Shown piece after piece: positions 32,401 through 45,508 of a stretch of 64,000 nucleotides of DNA (position 1 is its first letter; every line of letters begins with the position of its first letter). The position numbers and the translations under genes were made by a program. The notes beneath the pieces were generated by a model that saw only the letters and a program-made list of their open reading frames with translations, ran no database searches and was not told the origin of the DNA. This DNA is from Patiria miniata. Its lineage: Eukaryota; Echinodermata; Asteroidea; Valvatida; Asterinidae. Location: contig NW_024037052.1 in NCBI RefSeq assembly GCF_015706575.1, positions 1,364,001 through 1,428,000 on the forward strand, read 5' to 3'.

Positions 32401-35400
32401 TGATCCCAATTTCAGACCAAAGACCCAGGCAGGGGTAGCTTCCACCGCCGGTGACACAAGTTTCACCTCCCCCTTACCCCCCCCCCTTCCCTCCCCGATA
32501 GACGTCACACGGAAAAAAGGTTACAGTTACTTAACAAAAACTTCGATGAAAACCGGCGTCTTCTCTCTTCGCAGCATTCAAAAGCTCCCTGTGGCAGAAA
32601 AAAAGAGCAAGTATACATTGTAAATTCAATATCCAAATTTTCTGACATCACGTCCTGTCATCAAACCTCCAATACATTTCCATTTTATCAACAAGTACTG
32701 TATGTCCAACTTGCCATCTCAAACTCCAAAGATATACCCCAAGGTCTACCTCCACGTTAAAATCCAGCAAGCCCATTCAAATGCAAGGAAGCGCATCAAA
32801 ACAGAGACGTTTTGCAAGGAGAAACATTACTCATTTACCTGTGGGAGATGAATGCTGCACTTGGACGACCTTACTTCTGTGCCCTTCATCTTCAATCTGC
32901 ACACACAGAAAAGAGAAAACTGGGAAGAAACAAAAAGTGTTAGTGAAATGTCAAAACTCTGCATCTTTGAACATTCAACGAAGACGAACGGAACTGAAAC
33001 AAGGGGTGAACACAGTGGGCCCGGACAAATAGGGAGACGAAACAGACAGACATGAACAGAACGCAACAAAACAGCCGGCAACCCACCACACACACTTTCA
33101 CAACGGTCGTCCTGGGGCTAAGACCTGCAAAGAGGACATATCTCCATCCCAAGCTGGAGATATGATCCCAATTTCAGACCAAAGACCCAGGCAGGGGTAG
33201 CTTCCACCGCCGGTGACACAAGTTTCACCTCCCCCTTACCCCCCCCCCTTCCCTCCCCGATAGACGTCACACGGAAAAAAGGTTACAGTTACTTAACAAA
33301 AACTTCGATGAAAACCGGCGTCTTCTCTCTTCGCAGCATTCAAAAGCTCCCTGTGGCAGAAAAAAAGAGCAAGTATACATTGTAAATTCAATATCCAAAT
33401 TTTCTGACATCACGTCCTGTCATCAAACCTCCAATACATTTCCATTTTATCAACAAGTACTGTATGTCCAACTTGCCATCTCAAACTCCAAAGATATACC
33501 CCAAGGTCTACCTCCACGTTAAAATCCAGCAAGCCCATTCAAATGCAAGGAAGCGCATCAAAACAGAGACGTTTTGCAAGGAGAAACATTACTCATTTAC
33601 CTGTGGGAGATGAATGCTGCACTTGGACGACCTTACTTCTGTGCCCTTCATCTTCAATCTGCACACACAGAAAAGAGAAAACTGGGAAGAAACAAAAAGT
33701 GTTAGTGAAATGTCAAAACTCTGCATCTTTGAACATTCAACGAAGACGAACGGAACTGAAACAAGGGGTGAACACAGTGGGCCCGGACAAATAGGGAGAC
33801 GAAACAGACAGACATGAACAGAACGCAACAAAACAGCCGGCAACCCACCACACACACTTTCACAACGGTCGTCCTGGGGCTAAGACCTGCAAAGAGGACA
33901 TATCTCCATCCCAAGCTGGAGATATGATCCCAATTTCAGACCAAAGACCCAGGCAGGGGTAGCTTCCACCGCCGGTGACACAAGTTTCACCTCCCCCTTA
34001 CCCCCCCCCCCCTTCCCTCCCCGATAGACGTCACACGGAAAAAAGGTTACAGTTACTTAACAAAAACTTCGATGAAAACCGGCGTCTTCTCTCTTCGCAG
34101 CATTCAAAAGCTCCCTGTGGCAGAAAAAAAGAGCAAGTATACATTGTAAATTCAATATCCAAATTTTCTGACATCACGTCCTGTCATCAAACCTCCAATA
34201 CATTTCCATTTTATCAACAAGTACTGTATGTCCAACTTGCCATCTCAAACTCCAAAGATATACCCCAAGGTCTACCTCCACGTTAAAATCCAGCAAGCCC
34301 ATTCAAATGCAAGGAAGCGCATCAAAACAGAGACGTTTTGCAAGGAGAAACATTACTCATTTACCTGTGGGAGATGAATGCTGCACTTGGACGACCTTAC
34401 TTCTGTGCCCTTCATCTTCAATCTGCACACACAGAAAAGAGAAAACTGGGAAGAAACAAAAAGTGTTAGTGAAATGTCAAAACTCTGCATCTTTGAACAT
34501 TCAACGAAGACGAACGGAACTGAAACAAGGGGTGAACACAGTGGGCCCGGACAAATAGGGAGACGAAACAGACAGACATGAACAGAACGCAACAAAACAG
34601 CCGGCAACCCACCACACACACTTTCACAACGGTCGTCCTGGGGCTAAGACCTGCAAAGAGGACATATCTCCATCCCAAGCTGGAGATATGATCCCAATTT
34701 CAGACCAAAGACCCAGGCAGGGGTAGCTTCCACCGCCGGTGACACAAGTTTCACCTCCCCCTTACCCCCCCCCCTTCCCTCCCCGATAGACGTCACACGG
34801 AAAAAAGGTTACAGTTACTTAACAAAAAACTTCGATGAAAACCGGCGTCTTCTCTCTTCGCAGCATTCAAAAGCTCCCTGTGGCAGAAAAAAAGAGCAAG
34901 TATACATTGTAAATTCAATATCCAAATTTTCTGACATCACGTCCTGTCATCAAACCTCCAATACATTTCCATTTTATCAACAAGTACTGTATGTCCAACT
35001 TGCCATCTCAAACTCCAAAGATATACCCCAAGGTCTACCTCCACGTTAAAATCCAGCAAGCCCATTCAAATGCAAGGAAGCGCATCAAAACAGAGACGTT
35101 TTGCAAGGAGAAACATTACTCATTTACCTGTGGGAGATGAATGCTGCACTTGGACGACCTTACTTCTGTGCCCTTCATCTTCAATCTGCACACACAGAAA
35201 AGAGAAAACTGGGAAGAAACAAAAAGTGTTAGTGAAATGTCAAAACTCTGCATCTTTGAACATTCAACGAAGACGAACGGAACTGAAACAAGGGGTGAAC
35301 ACAGTGGGCCCGGACAAATAGGGAGACGAAACAGACAGACATGAACAGAACGCAACAAAACAGCCGGCAACCCACCACACACACTTTCACAACGGTCGTC

Positions 35401-38400
35401 CTGGGGCTAAGACCTGCAAAGAGGACATATCTCCATCCCAAGCTGGAGATATGATCCCAATTTCAGACCAAAGACCCAGGCAGGGGTAGCTTCCACCGCC
35501 GGTGACACAAGTTTCACCTCCCCCTTACCCCCCCCCTTCCCTCCCCGATAGACGTCACACGGAAAAAAGGTTACAGTTACTTAACAAAAACTTCGATGAA
35601 AACCGGCGTCTTCTCTCTTCGCAGCATTCAAAAGCTCCCTGTGGCAGAAAAAAAGAGCAAGTATACATTGTAAATTCAATATCCAAATTTTCTGACATCA
35701 CGTCCTGTCATCAAACCTCCAATACATTTCCATTTTATCAACAAGTACTGTATGTCCAACTTGCCATCTCAAACTCCAAAGATATACCCCAAGGTCTACC
35801 TCCACGTTAAAATCCAGCAAGCCCATTCAAATGCAAGGAAGCGCATCAAAACAGAGACGTTTTGCAAGGAGAAACATTACTCATTTACCTGTGGGAGATG
35901 AATGCTGCACTTGGACGACCTTACTTCTGTGCCCTTCATCTTCAATCTGCACACACAGAAAAGAGAAAACTGGGAAGAAACAAAAAGTGTTAGTGAAATG
36001 TCAAAACTCTGCATCTTTGAACATTCAACGAAGACGAACGGAACTGAAACAAGGGGTGAACACAGTGGGCCCGGACAAATAGGGAGACGAAACAGACAGA
36101 CATGAACAGAACGCAACAAAACAGCCGGCAACCCACCACACACACTTTCACAACGGTCGTCCTGGGGCTAAGACCTGCAAAGAGGACATATCTCCATCCC
36201 AAGCTGGAGATATGATCCCAATTTCAGACCAAAGACCCAGGCAGGGGTAGCTTCCACCGCCGGTGACACAAGTTTCACCTCCCCCTTACCCCCCCCCCTT
36301 CCCTCCCCGATAGACGTCACACGGAAAAAAGGTTACAGTTACTTAACAAAAACTTCGATGAAAACCGGCGTCTTCTCTCTTCGCAGCATTCAAAAGCTCC
36401 CTGTGGCAGAAAAAAAGAGCAAGTATACATTGTAAATTCAATATCCAAATTTTCTGACATCACGTCCTGTCATCAAACCTCCAATACATTTCCATTTTAT
36501 CAACAAGTACTGTATGTCCAACTTGCCATCTCAAACTCCAAAGATATACCCCAAGGTCTACCTCCACGTTAAAATCCAGCAAGCCCATTCAAATGCAAGG
36601 AAGCGCATCAAAACAGAGACGTTTTGCAAGGAGAAACATTACTCATTTACCTGTGGGAGATGAATGCTGCACTTGGACGACCTTACTTCTGTGCCCTTCA
36701 TCTTCAATCTGCACACACAGAAAAGAGAAAACTGGGAAGAAACAAAAAGTGTTAGTGAAATGTCAAAACTCTGCATCTTTGAACATTCAACGAAGACGAA
36801 CGGAACTGAAACAAGGGGTGAACACAGTGGGCCCGGACAAATAGGGAGACGAAACAGACAGACATGAACAGAACGCAACAAAACAGCCGGCAACCCACCA
36901 CACACACTTTCACAACGGTCGTCCTGGGGCTAAGACCTGCAAAGAGGACATATCTCCATCCCAAGCTGGAGATATGATCCCAATTTCAGACCAAAGACCC
37001 AGGCAGGGGTAGCTTCCACCGCCGGTGACACAAGTTTCACCTCCCCCTTACCCCCCCCCCTTCCCTCCCCGATAGACGTCACACGGAAAAAAGGTTACAG
37101 TTACTTAACAAAAACTTCGATGAAAACCGGCGTCTTCTCTCTTCGCAGCATTCAAAAGCTCCCTGTGGCAGAAAAAAAGAGCAAGTATACATTGTAAATT
37201 CAATATCCAAATTTTCTGACATCACGTCCTGTCATCAAACCTCCAATACATTTCCATTTTATCAACAAGTACTGTATGTCCAACTTGCCATCTCAAACTC
37301 CAAAGATATACCCCAAGGTCTACCTCCACGTTAAAATCCAGCAAGCCCATTCAAATGCAAGGAAGCGCATCAAAACAGAGACGTTTTGCAAGGAGAAACA
37401 TTACTCATTTACCTGTGGGAGATGAATGCTGCACTTGGACGACCTTACTTCTGTGCCCTTCATCTTCAATCTGCACACACAGAAAAGAGAAAACTGGGAA
37501 GAAACAAAAAGTGTTAGTGAAATGTCAAAACTCTGCATCTTTGAACATTCAACGAAGACGAACGGAACTGAAACAAGGGGTGAACACAGTGGGCCCGGAC
37601 AAATAGGGAGACGAAACAGACAGACATGAACAGAACGCAACAAAACAGCCGGCAACCCACCACACACACTTTCACAACGGTCGTCCTGGGGCTAAGACCT
37701 GCAAAGAGGACATATCTCCATCCCAAGCTGGAGATATGATCCCAATTTCAGACCAAAGACCCAGGCAGGGGTAGCTTCCACCGCCGGTGACACAAGTTTC
37801 ACCTCCCCCTTACCCCCCCCCCCCTTCCCTCCCCGATAGACGTCACACGGAAAAAAGGTTACAGTTACTTAACAAAAACTTCGATGAAAACCGGCGTCTT
37901 CTCTCTTCGCAGCATTCAAAAGCTCCCTGTGGCAGAAAAAAAGAGCAAGTATACATTGTAAATTCAATATCCAAATTTTCTGACATCACGTCCTGTCATC
38001 AAACCTCCAATACATTTCCATTTTATCAACAAGTACTGTATGTCCAACTTGCCATCTCAAACTCCAAAGATACACCCCAAGGTCTACCTCCACGTTAAAA
38101 TCCAGCAAGCCCATTCAAATGCAAGGAAGCGCATCAAAACAGAGACGTTTTGCAAGGAGAAACATTACTCATTTACCTGTGGGAGATGAATGCTGCACTT
38201 GGACGACCTTACTTCTGTGCCCTTCATCTTCAATCTGCACACACAGAAAAGAGAAAACTGGGAAGAAACAAAAAGTGTTAGTGAAATGTCAAAACTCTGC
38301 ATCTTTGAACATTCAACGAAGACGAACGGAACTGAAACAAGGGGTGAACACAGTGGGCCCGGACAAATAGGGAGACGAAACAGACAGACATGAACAGAAC

Positions 38401-41400
38401 GCAACAAAACAGCCGGCAACCCACCACACACACTTTCACAACGGTCGTCCTGGGGCTAAGACCTGCAAAGAGGACATATCTCCATCCCAAGCTGGAGATA
38501 TGATCCCAATTTCAGACCAAAGACCCAGGCAGGGGTAGCTTCCACCGCCGGTGACACAAGTTTCACCTCCCCCTTACCCCCCCCCCCTTCCCTCCCCGAT
38601 AGACGTCACACGGAAAAAAGGTTACAGTTACTTAACAAAAACTTCGATGAAAACCGGCGTCTTCTCTCTTCGCAGCATTCAAAAGCTCCCTGTGGCAGAA
38701 AAAAAGAGCAAGTATACATTGTAAATTCAATATCCAAATTTTCTGACATCACGTCCTGTCATCAAACCTCCAATACATTTCCATTTTATCAACAAGTACT
38801 GTATGTCCAACTTGCCATCTCAAACTCCAAAGATATACCCCAAGGTCTACCTCCACGTTAAAATCCAGCAAGCCCATTCAAATGCAAGGAAGCGCATCAA
38901 AACAGAGACGTTTTGCAAGGAGAAACATTACTCATTTACCTGTGGGAGATGAATGCTGCACTTGGACGACCTTACTTCTGTGCCCTTCATCTTCAATCTG
39001 CACACACAGAAAAGAGAAAACTGGGAAGAAACAAAAAGTGTTAGTGAAATGTCAAAACTCTGCATCTTTGAACATTCAACGAAGACGAACGGAACTGAAA
39101 CAAGGGGTGAACACAGTGGGCCCGGACAAATAGGGAGACGAAACAGACAGACATGAACAGAACGCAACAAAACAGCCGGCAACCCACCACACACACTTTC
39201 ACAACGGTCGTCCTGGGGCTAAGACCTGCAAAGAGGACATATCTCCATCCCAAGCTGGAGATATGATCCCAATTTCAGACCAAAGACCCAGGCAGGGGTA
39301 GCTTCCACCGCCGGTGACACAAGTTTCACCCCCCCCCCCCCCCCCCCCCCCCTTCCCTCCCCGATAGGCTTTTTGTTGCGTTCTGTTCATGTCTTGCAAG
39401 GAGAAACATTACTCATTTACCTGTGGGAGATGAATGCTGCACTTGGACGACCTTACTTCTGTGCCCTTCATCTTCAATCTGCACACACAGAAAAGAGAAA
39501 ACTGGGAAGAAACAAAAAGTGTTAGTGAAATGTCAAAACTCTGCATCTTTGAACATTCAACGAAGACGAACGGAACTGAAACAAGGGGTGAACACAGTGG
39601 GCCCGGACAAATAGGGAGACGAAACAGACAGACATGAACAGAACGCAACAAAACAGCCGGCAACCCACCACACACACTTTCACAACGGTCGTCCTGGGGC
39701 TAAGACCTGCAAAGAGGACATATCTCCATCCCAAGCTGGAGATATGATCCCAATTTCAGACCAAAGACCCAGGCAGGGGTAGCTTCCACCGCCGGTGACA
39801 CAAGTTTCACCTCCCCCTTACCCCCCCCCCCTTCCCTCCCCGATAGACGTCACACGGAAAAAAGGTTACAGTTACTTAACAAAAACTACGATGAAAACCG
39901 GCGTCTTCTCTCTTCGCAGCATTCAAAAGCTCCCTGTGGCAGAAAAAAAGAGCAAGTATACATTGTAAATTCAATATCCAAATTTTCTGACATCACGTCC
40001 TGTCATCAAACCTCCAATACATTTCCATTTTATCAACAAGTACTGTATGTCCAACTTGCCATCTCAAACTCCAAAGATATACCCCAAGGTCTACCTCCAC
40101 GTTAAAATCCAGCAAGCCCATTCAAATGCAAGGAAGCGCATCAAAACAGAGACGTTTTGCAAGGAGAAACATTACTCATTTACCTGTGGGAGATGAATGC
40201 TGCACTTGGACGACCTTACTTCTGTGCCCTTCATCTTCAATCTGCACACACAGAAAAGAGAAAACTGGGAAGAAACAAAAAGTGTTAGTGAAATGTCAAA
40301 ACTCTGCATCTTTGAACATTCAACGAAGACGAACAGAACTGAAACAAGGGGTGAACACAGTGGGCCCGGACAAATAGGGAGACGAAACAGACAGACATGA
40401 ACGGAACGCAACAAAACAGCCGGCAACCCACCACACACACTTTCACAACGGTCGTCCTGGGGCTAAGACCTGCAAAGAGGACATATCTCCATCCCAAGCT
40501 GGAGATATGATCCCAATTTCAGACCAAAGACCCAGGCAGGGGTAGCTTCCACCGCTGGTGACACAAGTTTCACCTCCCCCTTACCCCCCCCTTCCCTCCC
40601 CGATAGACGTCACACGGAAAAAAGGTTACAGTTACTTAACAAAAACTTCGATGAAAACCGGCGTCTTCTCTCTTCGCAGCATTCAAAAGCTCCCTGTGGC
40701 AGAAAAAAAGAGCAAGTATACATTGTAAATTCAATATCCAAATTTTCTGACATCACGTCCTGTCATCAAACCTCCAATACATTTCCATTTTATCAACAAG
40801 TACTGTATGTCCAACTTGCCATCTCAAACTCCAAAGATATACCCCAAGGTCTACCTCCACGTTAAAATCCAGCAAGCCCATTCAAATGCAAGGAAGCGCA
40901 TCAAAACAGAGACATTTTGCAAGGAGAAACATTACTCATTTACCTGTGGGAGATGAATGCTGCACTTGGACGTCCTTACTTCTGTGCCCTTCATCTTCAA
41001 TCTGCACACACAGAAAAGAGAAAACTGGGAAGAAACAAAAAGTGTTAGTGAAATGTCAAAACTCTGCATCTTTGAACATTCAACGAAGACGAACGGAACT
41101 GAAACAAGGGGTGAACACAGTGGGCCCGGACAAATAGGGAGACGAAACAGACAGACATGAACAGAACGCAACAAAACAGCTGGCAACCCACCACACACAC
41201 TTTCACAACGGTCGTCCTGGGGCTAAGACCTGCAAAGAGGACATATCTCCATCCCAAGCTGGAGATATGATCCCAATTTCAGACCAAAGACCCAGGCAGG
41301 GGTAGCTTCCACCGCCGGTGGCACAAGTTTCACCTCCCCCTTACCCCCCCTTCCCTCCCCGATAGACGTCACACGGAAAAAAGGTTACAGTTACTTAACA

Positions 41401-42642
41401 AAAACTTCAATGAAAACCGGCGTCTTCTCTCTTCGCAGCATTCAAAAGCTCCCTGTGGCAGAAAAAAAGAGCAAGTATACATTGTAAATTCAATATCCAA
41501 ATTTTCTGACATCACGTCCTGTCATCAAACCTCCAATACATTTCCATTTTATCAACAAGTACTGTATGTCCAACTTGCCATCTCAAACTCCAAAGATATA
41601 CCCCAAGGGGTACCTCCACGTTAAAATCCAGCAAGCCCATTCAAATGCAAGGAAGCGCATCAAAACAGAGACGTTTTGCAAGGAGAAACATTACTCATTT
41701 ACCTGTGGGAGATGAATGCTGCACTTGGACGACCTTACTTCTGTGCCCTTCATCTTCAATCTGCACACACAGAAAAGAGAAAACTGGGAAGAAACAAAAA
41801 GTGTTAGTGAAATGTCAAAACTCTGCATCTTTGAACATTCAACGAAGACGAACGGAACTGAAACAAGGGGTGAACACAGTGGGCCCGGACAAATAGGGAG
41901 ACGAAACAGACAGACATGAACAGAACGCAACAAAACAGCCGGCAACCCACCACACACACTTTCACAACGGTCGTCCTGGGGCTAAGACCTGCAAAGAGGA
42001 CATATCTCCATCCCAAGCTGGAGATATGATCCCAATTTCAGACCAAAGACCCAGGCAGGGGTAGCTTCCACCGCCGGTGACACAAGTTTCACCTCCCCCT
42101 TACCCCCCCCCCCCCTTCCCTCCCCGATAGATGTCACACGGAAAAAAGGTTACAGTTACTTAACAAAAACTTCGATGAAAACCGGCGTCTTCTCTCTTCG
42201 CAGCATTCAAAAGCTCCCTGTGGCAGAAAAAAAGAGCAAGTACACATTGTAAATTCAATATCCAAATTTTCTGACATCACGTCCTGTCATCAAACCTCCA
42301 ATACATTTCCATTTTATCAACAAGTACTGTATGTCCAACTTGCCATCTCAAACTCCAAAGATATACCCCAAGGTCTACCTCCACGTTAAAATCCAGCAAG
42401 CCCATTCAAATGCAAGGAAGCGCATCAAAACAGAGACGTTTTGCAAGGAGAAACATTACTCATTTACCTGTGGGAGATGAATGCTGCACTTGGACGACCT
42501 TACTTCTGTGCCCTTCATCTTCAATCTGCACACACAGAAAAATGAAAACAGGGAAGAAACAAAAAGTGTTAGTGAAATGTCAAAACTCTGCATCTTTGAA
42601 CATTCAACGAAGACGAACGGAACTGAAACAAGGGGTGAACAC
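26437..42642. repeat. Satellite array, period about 762 bp
   Basis: About 20 full units, one shortened unit and a final partial unit in head-to-tail order. Each contains TCTCTCTTCGCAGCATTCAA, ACATCACGTCCTGTCATCAA, GGGAGATGAATGCTGCACTT, a C run of 6-14 bases after CTCCCCCTTA, and CCGATAGACGTCACACGG. Unit starts (CTCTTCGCAG) fall near 26440, 27213, 27977, 28748, 29505, 30282, 31037, 31799, then every 759-765 bases to 42190. Units right of about 31750 are almost identical; those left of it have many one-base gaps. Open frames of 67-88 codons recur on both strands only because the unit recurs, and they break in the noisier units. The unit resembles no rRNA, snRNA or histone gene that I recognise. 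Confidence 0.95.
39330..39395. other. Deletion joint in one satellite unit with inverted insert
   Basis: After a C run of about 22 bases and CCGATAG, the normal unit is missing roughly 280 bases. In its place lies TTTTGTTGCGTTCTGTTCAT plus GTCT (39371-39394). This is the exact reverse complement of the AGACATGAACAGAACGCAAC region found elsewhere in the unit, and it is followed directly by TGCAAGGAGAAACATTACTC. Confidence 0.85.
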
Positions 42643-43682
42643 AATTTTCAGGCCAATTTTGCACACTTTTTAGCTGGCACAATTCTCCAAATATTTCATG
42701 AGGCAGTGGCAAGATCACCAGCCAAGTTTGAAGTCTAAATATTTTTTTTAAAATTCCTCAACATTTTGCACCTGCAAGTAAAGCCAATTCACTTTAATTG
42801 AAGCCTTAGACTATAGACTGGTACATGTCCAAGGTTTTCCAAAGATTGGCCTTTCAGAAGTCTGGTGGCATGACTATAGATAATTCTTTTGGCACAGTTG
42901 ATTAATGCAGTTTTAAATGGGTGTCCCAAAGTTGTGAACTAGCATATTGCATGCCTTTCAAACCTAGACCTGTTCGGAACATTTTTGAACAATTGGGTTT
43001 GCTAATACTTTTGGTCATGGAGGTAAAAGGCCACCTGTTCTTGAATGTTTGTGCCCAAAACTAGCCCCACAAATAGGCGCACATTGTGCAGACCATTAAG
43101 CTTCCATAGACCTCATGCAGTGATAGCCTAATTACGCGCACTTCTCAAAATCATTACAAATACTGATGAGAACCGTCTCCAAGATGTTTGAGACACACAT
43201 CAAATTAAAGCTTGTTTTATCATCTTTCATTTTCCTTGCAAATTTTTTTTTTGGGGTGGGGGGGGGGGGTGGGGTATCCAATGTATCCAATTTTGAGAAA
43301 ATTCCATCCAAAGATGATCAGCCCTAAAAGCAGGCCTGAAGCCCATCGCCATTTTGAAAATGGACGCCTACGCTCCATTGCAAAACAGTGCCATTTTAGG
43401 GCCTAATTTCATCCACATTCCACATTTATACGAGCTCACAGTTCTCTGCGTGGCTTTTATCGTTCTTTTTTACAAATCCTTAAGTTCACGGCCCTAAAAA
43501 TGCTCTAATACCGGAGAATTTGAGGGCATGCAAATCGTGATTTGGCCGGCGTATGCAATTTTGGGCCTATTTACTGATCTGCACCAATGGTTCAATAAAC
43601 TTCCTCACAATACGGAAGTCCAGTAATTTTGAGCCACTTTTTTATGGGGATGTCCCAAACATGAAGGCCTAAACAGAATTTC
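42643..43682. other. Single-copy spacer right of the satellite
   Basis: The satellite ends abruptly within a unit at GGGGTGAACACAA. The following kilobase is ordinary AT-rich DNA with a G run at 43254-43270. No exon, RNA gene or palindrome was recognised. Confidence 0.45.
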
Positions 43683-44118
43683 GGTAATACTTATCTTGAA
43701 GGACACGCGAATTTTTAAGAGTTCTATTCAAAACTGACTTTTGCAGATGACTGTCCAGCACCAAAGTGACTTTTGCAGGCTGAAGCAGTCTTTTTTCTTC
43801 AGATAAATTCATGTTAGTTGTAATTTTGAAAGCACGTTCAAAGAAAATGTGACTTTCCTACCGTTTTTCGCAGTTCGCCATCTTGTTTTTTAAAAATATA
43901 TTTCCTGTTTGTCATCGTCGTCTTTAACCTCTCATAAATCAAAGCCCTGCCCCCCGTTCTTCAAAATTAAACCTGCTGATATTCAAGAAGGTATCATTGC
44001 CAACTGTTCGTTTGTGTCAAGAAATATCAGAATGTCACTTTTGAGTGTCATTTATTCAGTTGTTTTGGCGAGTCTTTTAACCTTATGTAGCAACGGGGTC
44101 CTAAAGGTAAGGATTACC
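43683..44118. mobile_element. MITE related to 9944-10196, 8-bp duplication
   Basis: The ends GGTAATACTTATCTTGAAGG and the complement of GGTAATCCTTACCTTTAGGA are inverted. AGAATTTC flanks both sides exactly (43675-43682 and 44119-44126). The inside has a diverged, inverted match to the 9944-10196 element (GACTTTTGCAGATG, GTGACTTTTGCAGGCTGAAG). A 94-codon frame across its right half is not supported. Confidence 0.8.
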
Positions 44119-44545
44119 AGAATTTCTGCTCACAGCTGCATGGATTCTCCTCCAGTGCAGTTCAAAAGTATTTTTTTTTATATATTAAATTGATGTTACA
44201 TGTATTTGGTTTACAATGTCCAAATCAGAAAGACAGGATCCAGACGCCACTTCTGAATTGTGTAAAATGTCTATGGAGCTAGAGTCAAGTGCATTTTCAA
44301 AGTATTTTTCAACAAAATAAACTGGAAATGTTTTTCAGCCCCAGATTCATGCCTTTTAAACATTTTTGCAATGACATGTATTTTAACTGCGTTTAGGAAA
44401 TTCTGAGTGATGCTCGTTGAAAAACTTGTTAAATTTAATAATAAACATGTGTAGAGCAAAGATTTCATACTCAGATCCAAGATGGCGTTTCCCGCGTTTG
44501 GAGTTCGTGTCCCAAACCAACGCCCCCCCCCCCGAAAAAATATTA
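44119..44545. other. Spacer up to copy B
   Basis: Contains a segment at about 44235-44275 (CAGACGCCACTTCTGAATTG) weakly similar to 9659-9690, then a C run and the CA microsatellite that forms the edge of copy B. Confidence 0.4.
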
Positions 44546-45138
44546 ACACACACACACACACACACACACACCCAAACTCACCCCCCAAGCGCACTCACAC
44601 ACAACAAACCGAAAATATCAAAGCACACACAGGTAGGCATACATGCCAAATACTCACCAGCAGGAATACATCTTGAACACTGATTCTGTTACGAAAAAAA
44701 TACTTAAAACCTCCGTATATATCCTACACAGACAGGGGCTGCATATTTCAACGAAAAAAACAACAGCACCCGATTCTTCCGCGCACGCGTCTACGGGGAG
44801 GAAATAGTCGATCGTTGCTTATTCATAGAATCACCTGTGTGTAGTCATCCGTTTACACCACAGGCCTATTTTCTGCTGCCCGAACAAAACGCACTTAATT
44901 TGATTCATAAAAGAAAAACCAAGACGCGGCTGGCAGCATTTAATGGAATGTGACTTTACATCTGCGAATTTAGATCTCGATAACTCGGACAAAGTGTAGA
45001 CTATAATAAGTTATGCATGGGCGAATTACAGAAGGGCATTCTGATGCATAACGAGGGCCATGACGCAGTTGGATCCATGGAAGATTTCTATAATGCTCAT
45101 TAATTCCTGGTATCGGGAGAAGTAAAATGATCATATTA

Positions 45139-45508
45139 GGCCAAAAAAAAAAAAATCGGTCTCTGGTCAGACCAAAGTTCCTGAATTGACGCGGCCACGC
45201 GGATTTTTTTTTTTTTTTTTTTTCTTCTTCAAGCTCGGATTGTACAGACAAGGTAGGTACTATTTTGCTTTTTTGGTGTCCTCAAGTACATTGGTGTCCT
45301 CCATAATTTGCCTTGGTGCTTTCGATCATTTGCCTTGGTGCAATTTCCCATTCCTTGGTGCTCTTTGGTAAAAAAAAATGAGGAGGTGCGGAAATAGAGG
45401 GCGCTGTTGGAGCTACCGCGGAACATTTTGGAAAAAAAAAGATCGACGCGCATGATTAAAATCGACGCGCGCGCTGACCAGAGACCGACTTATTTTTTTT
45501 TTTTGGCC
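45139..45508. repeat. MITE-like element with poly-A/T ends (copy B)
   Basis: Counterpart of 5285-5655, same inverted ends and interior CCTTGGTGC repeats; only homopolymer lengths differ. Confidence 0.65.

Noticed and set aside
31744-42640. Open frames of 67-88 codons on both strands recurring in every satellite unit
   Set aside because: They recur because the unit recurs, overlap each other on both strands, resemble no protein family I know, and break in the noisier units.
26437-42642. Tandem rRNA, snRNA or histone gene cluster, or a hammerhead-ribozyme satellite
   Set aside because: No conserved sequence of 5S, U1, U2, U5, U6 or histone genes was seen, and the CTGANGA/GAAA hammerhead core is absent.
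26437-42642. CRISPR-like array
   Set aside because: The repeated unit is 762 bp with no spacer structure, in a eukaryotic context.
43909-44193. 94-codon plus-strand frame
   Set aside because: Lies across the right half of a MITE and its flank.
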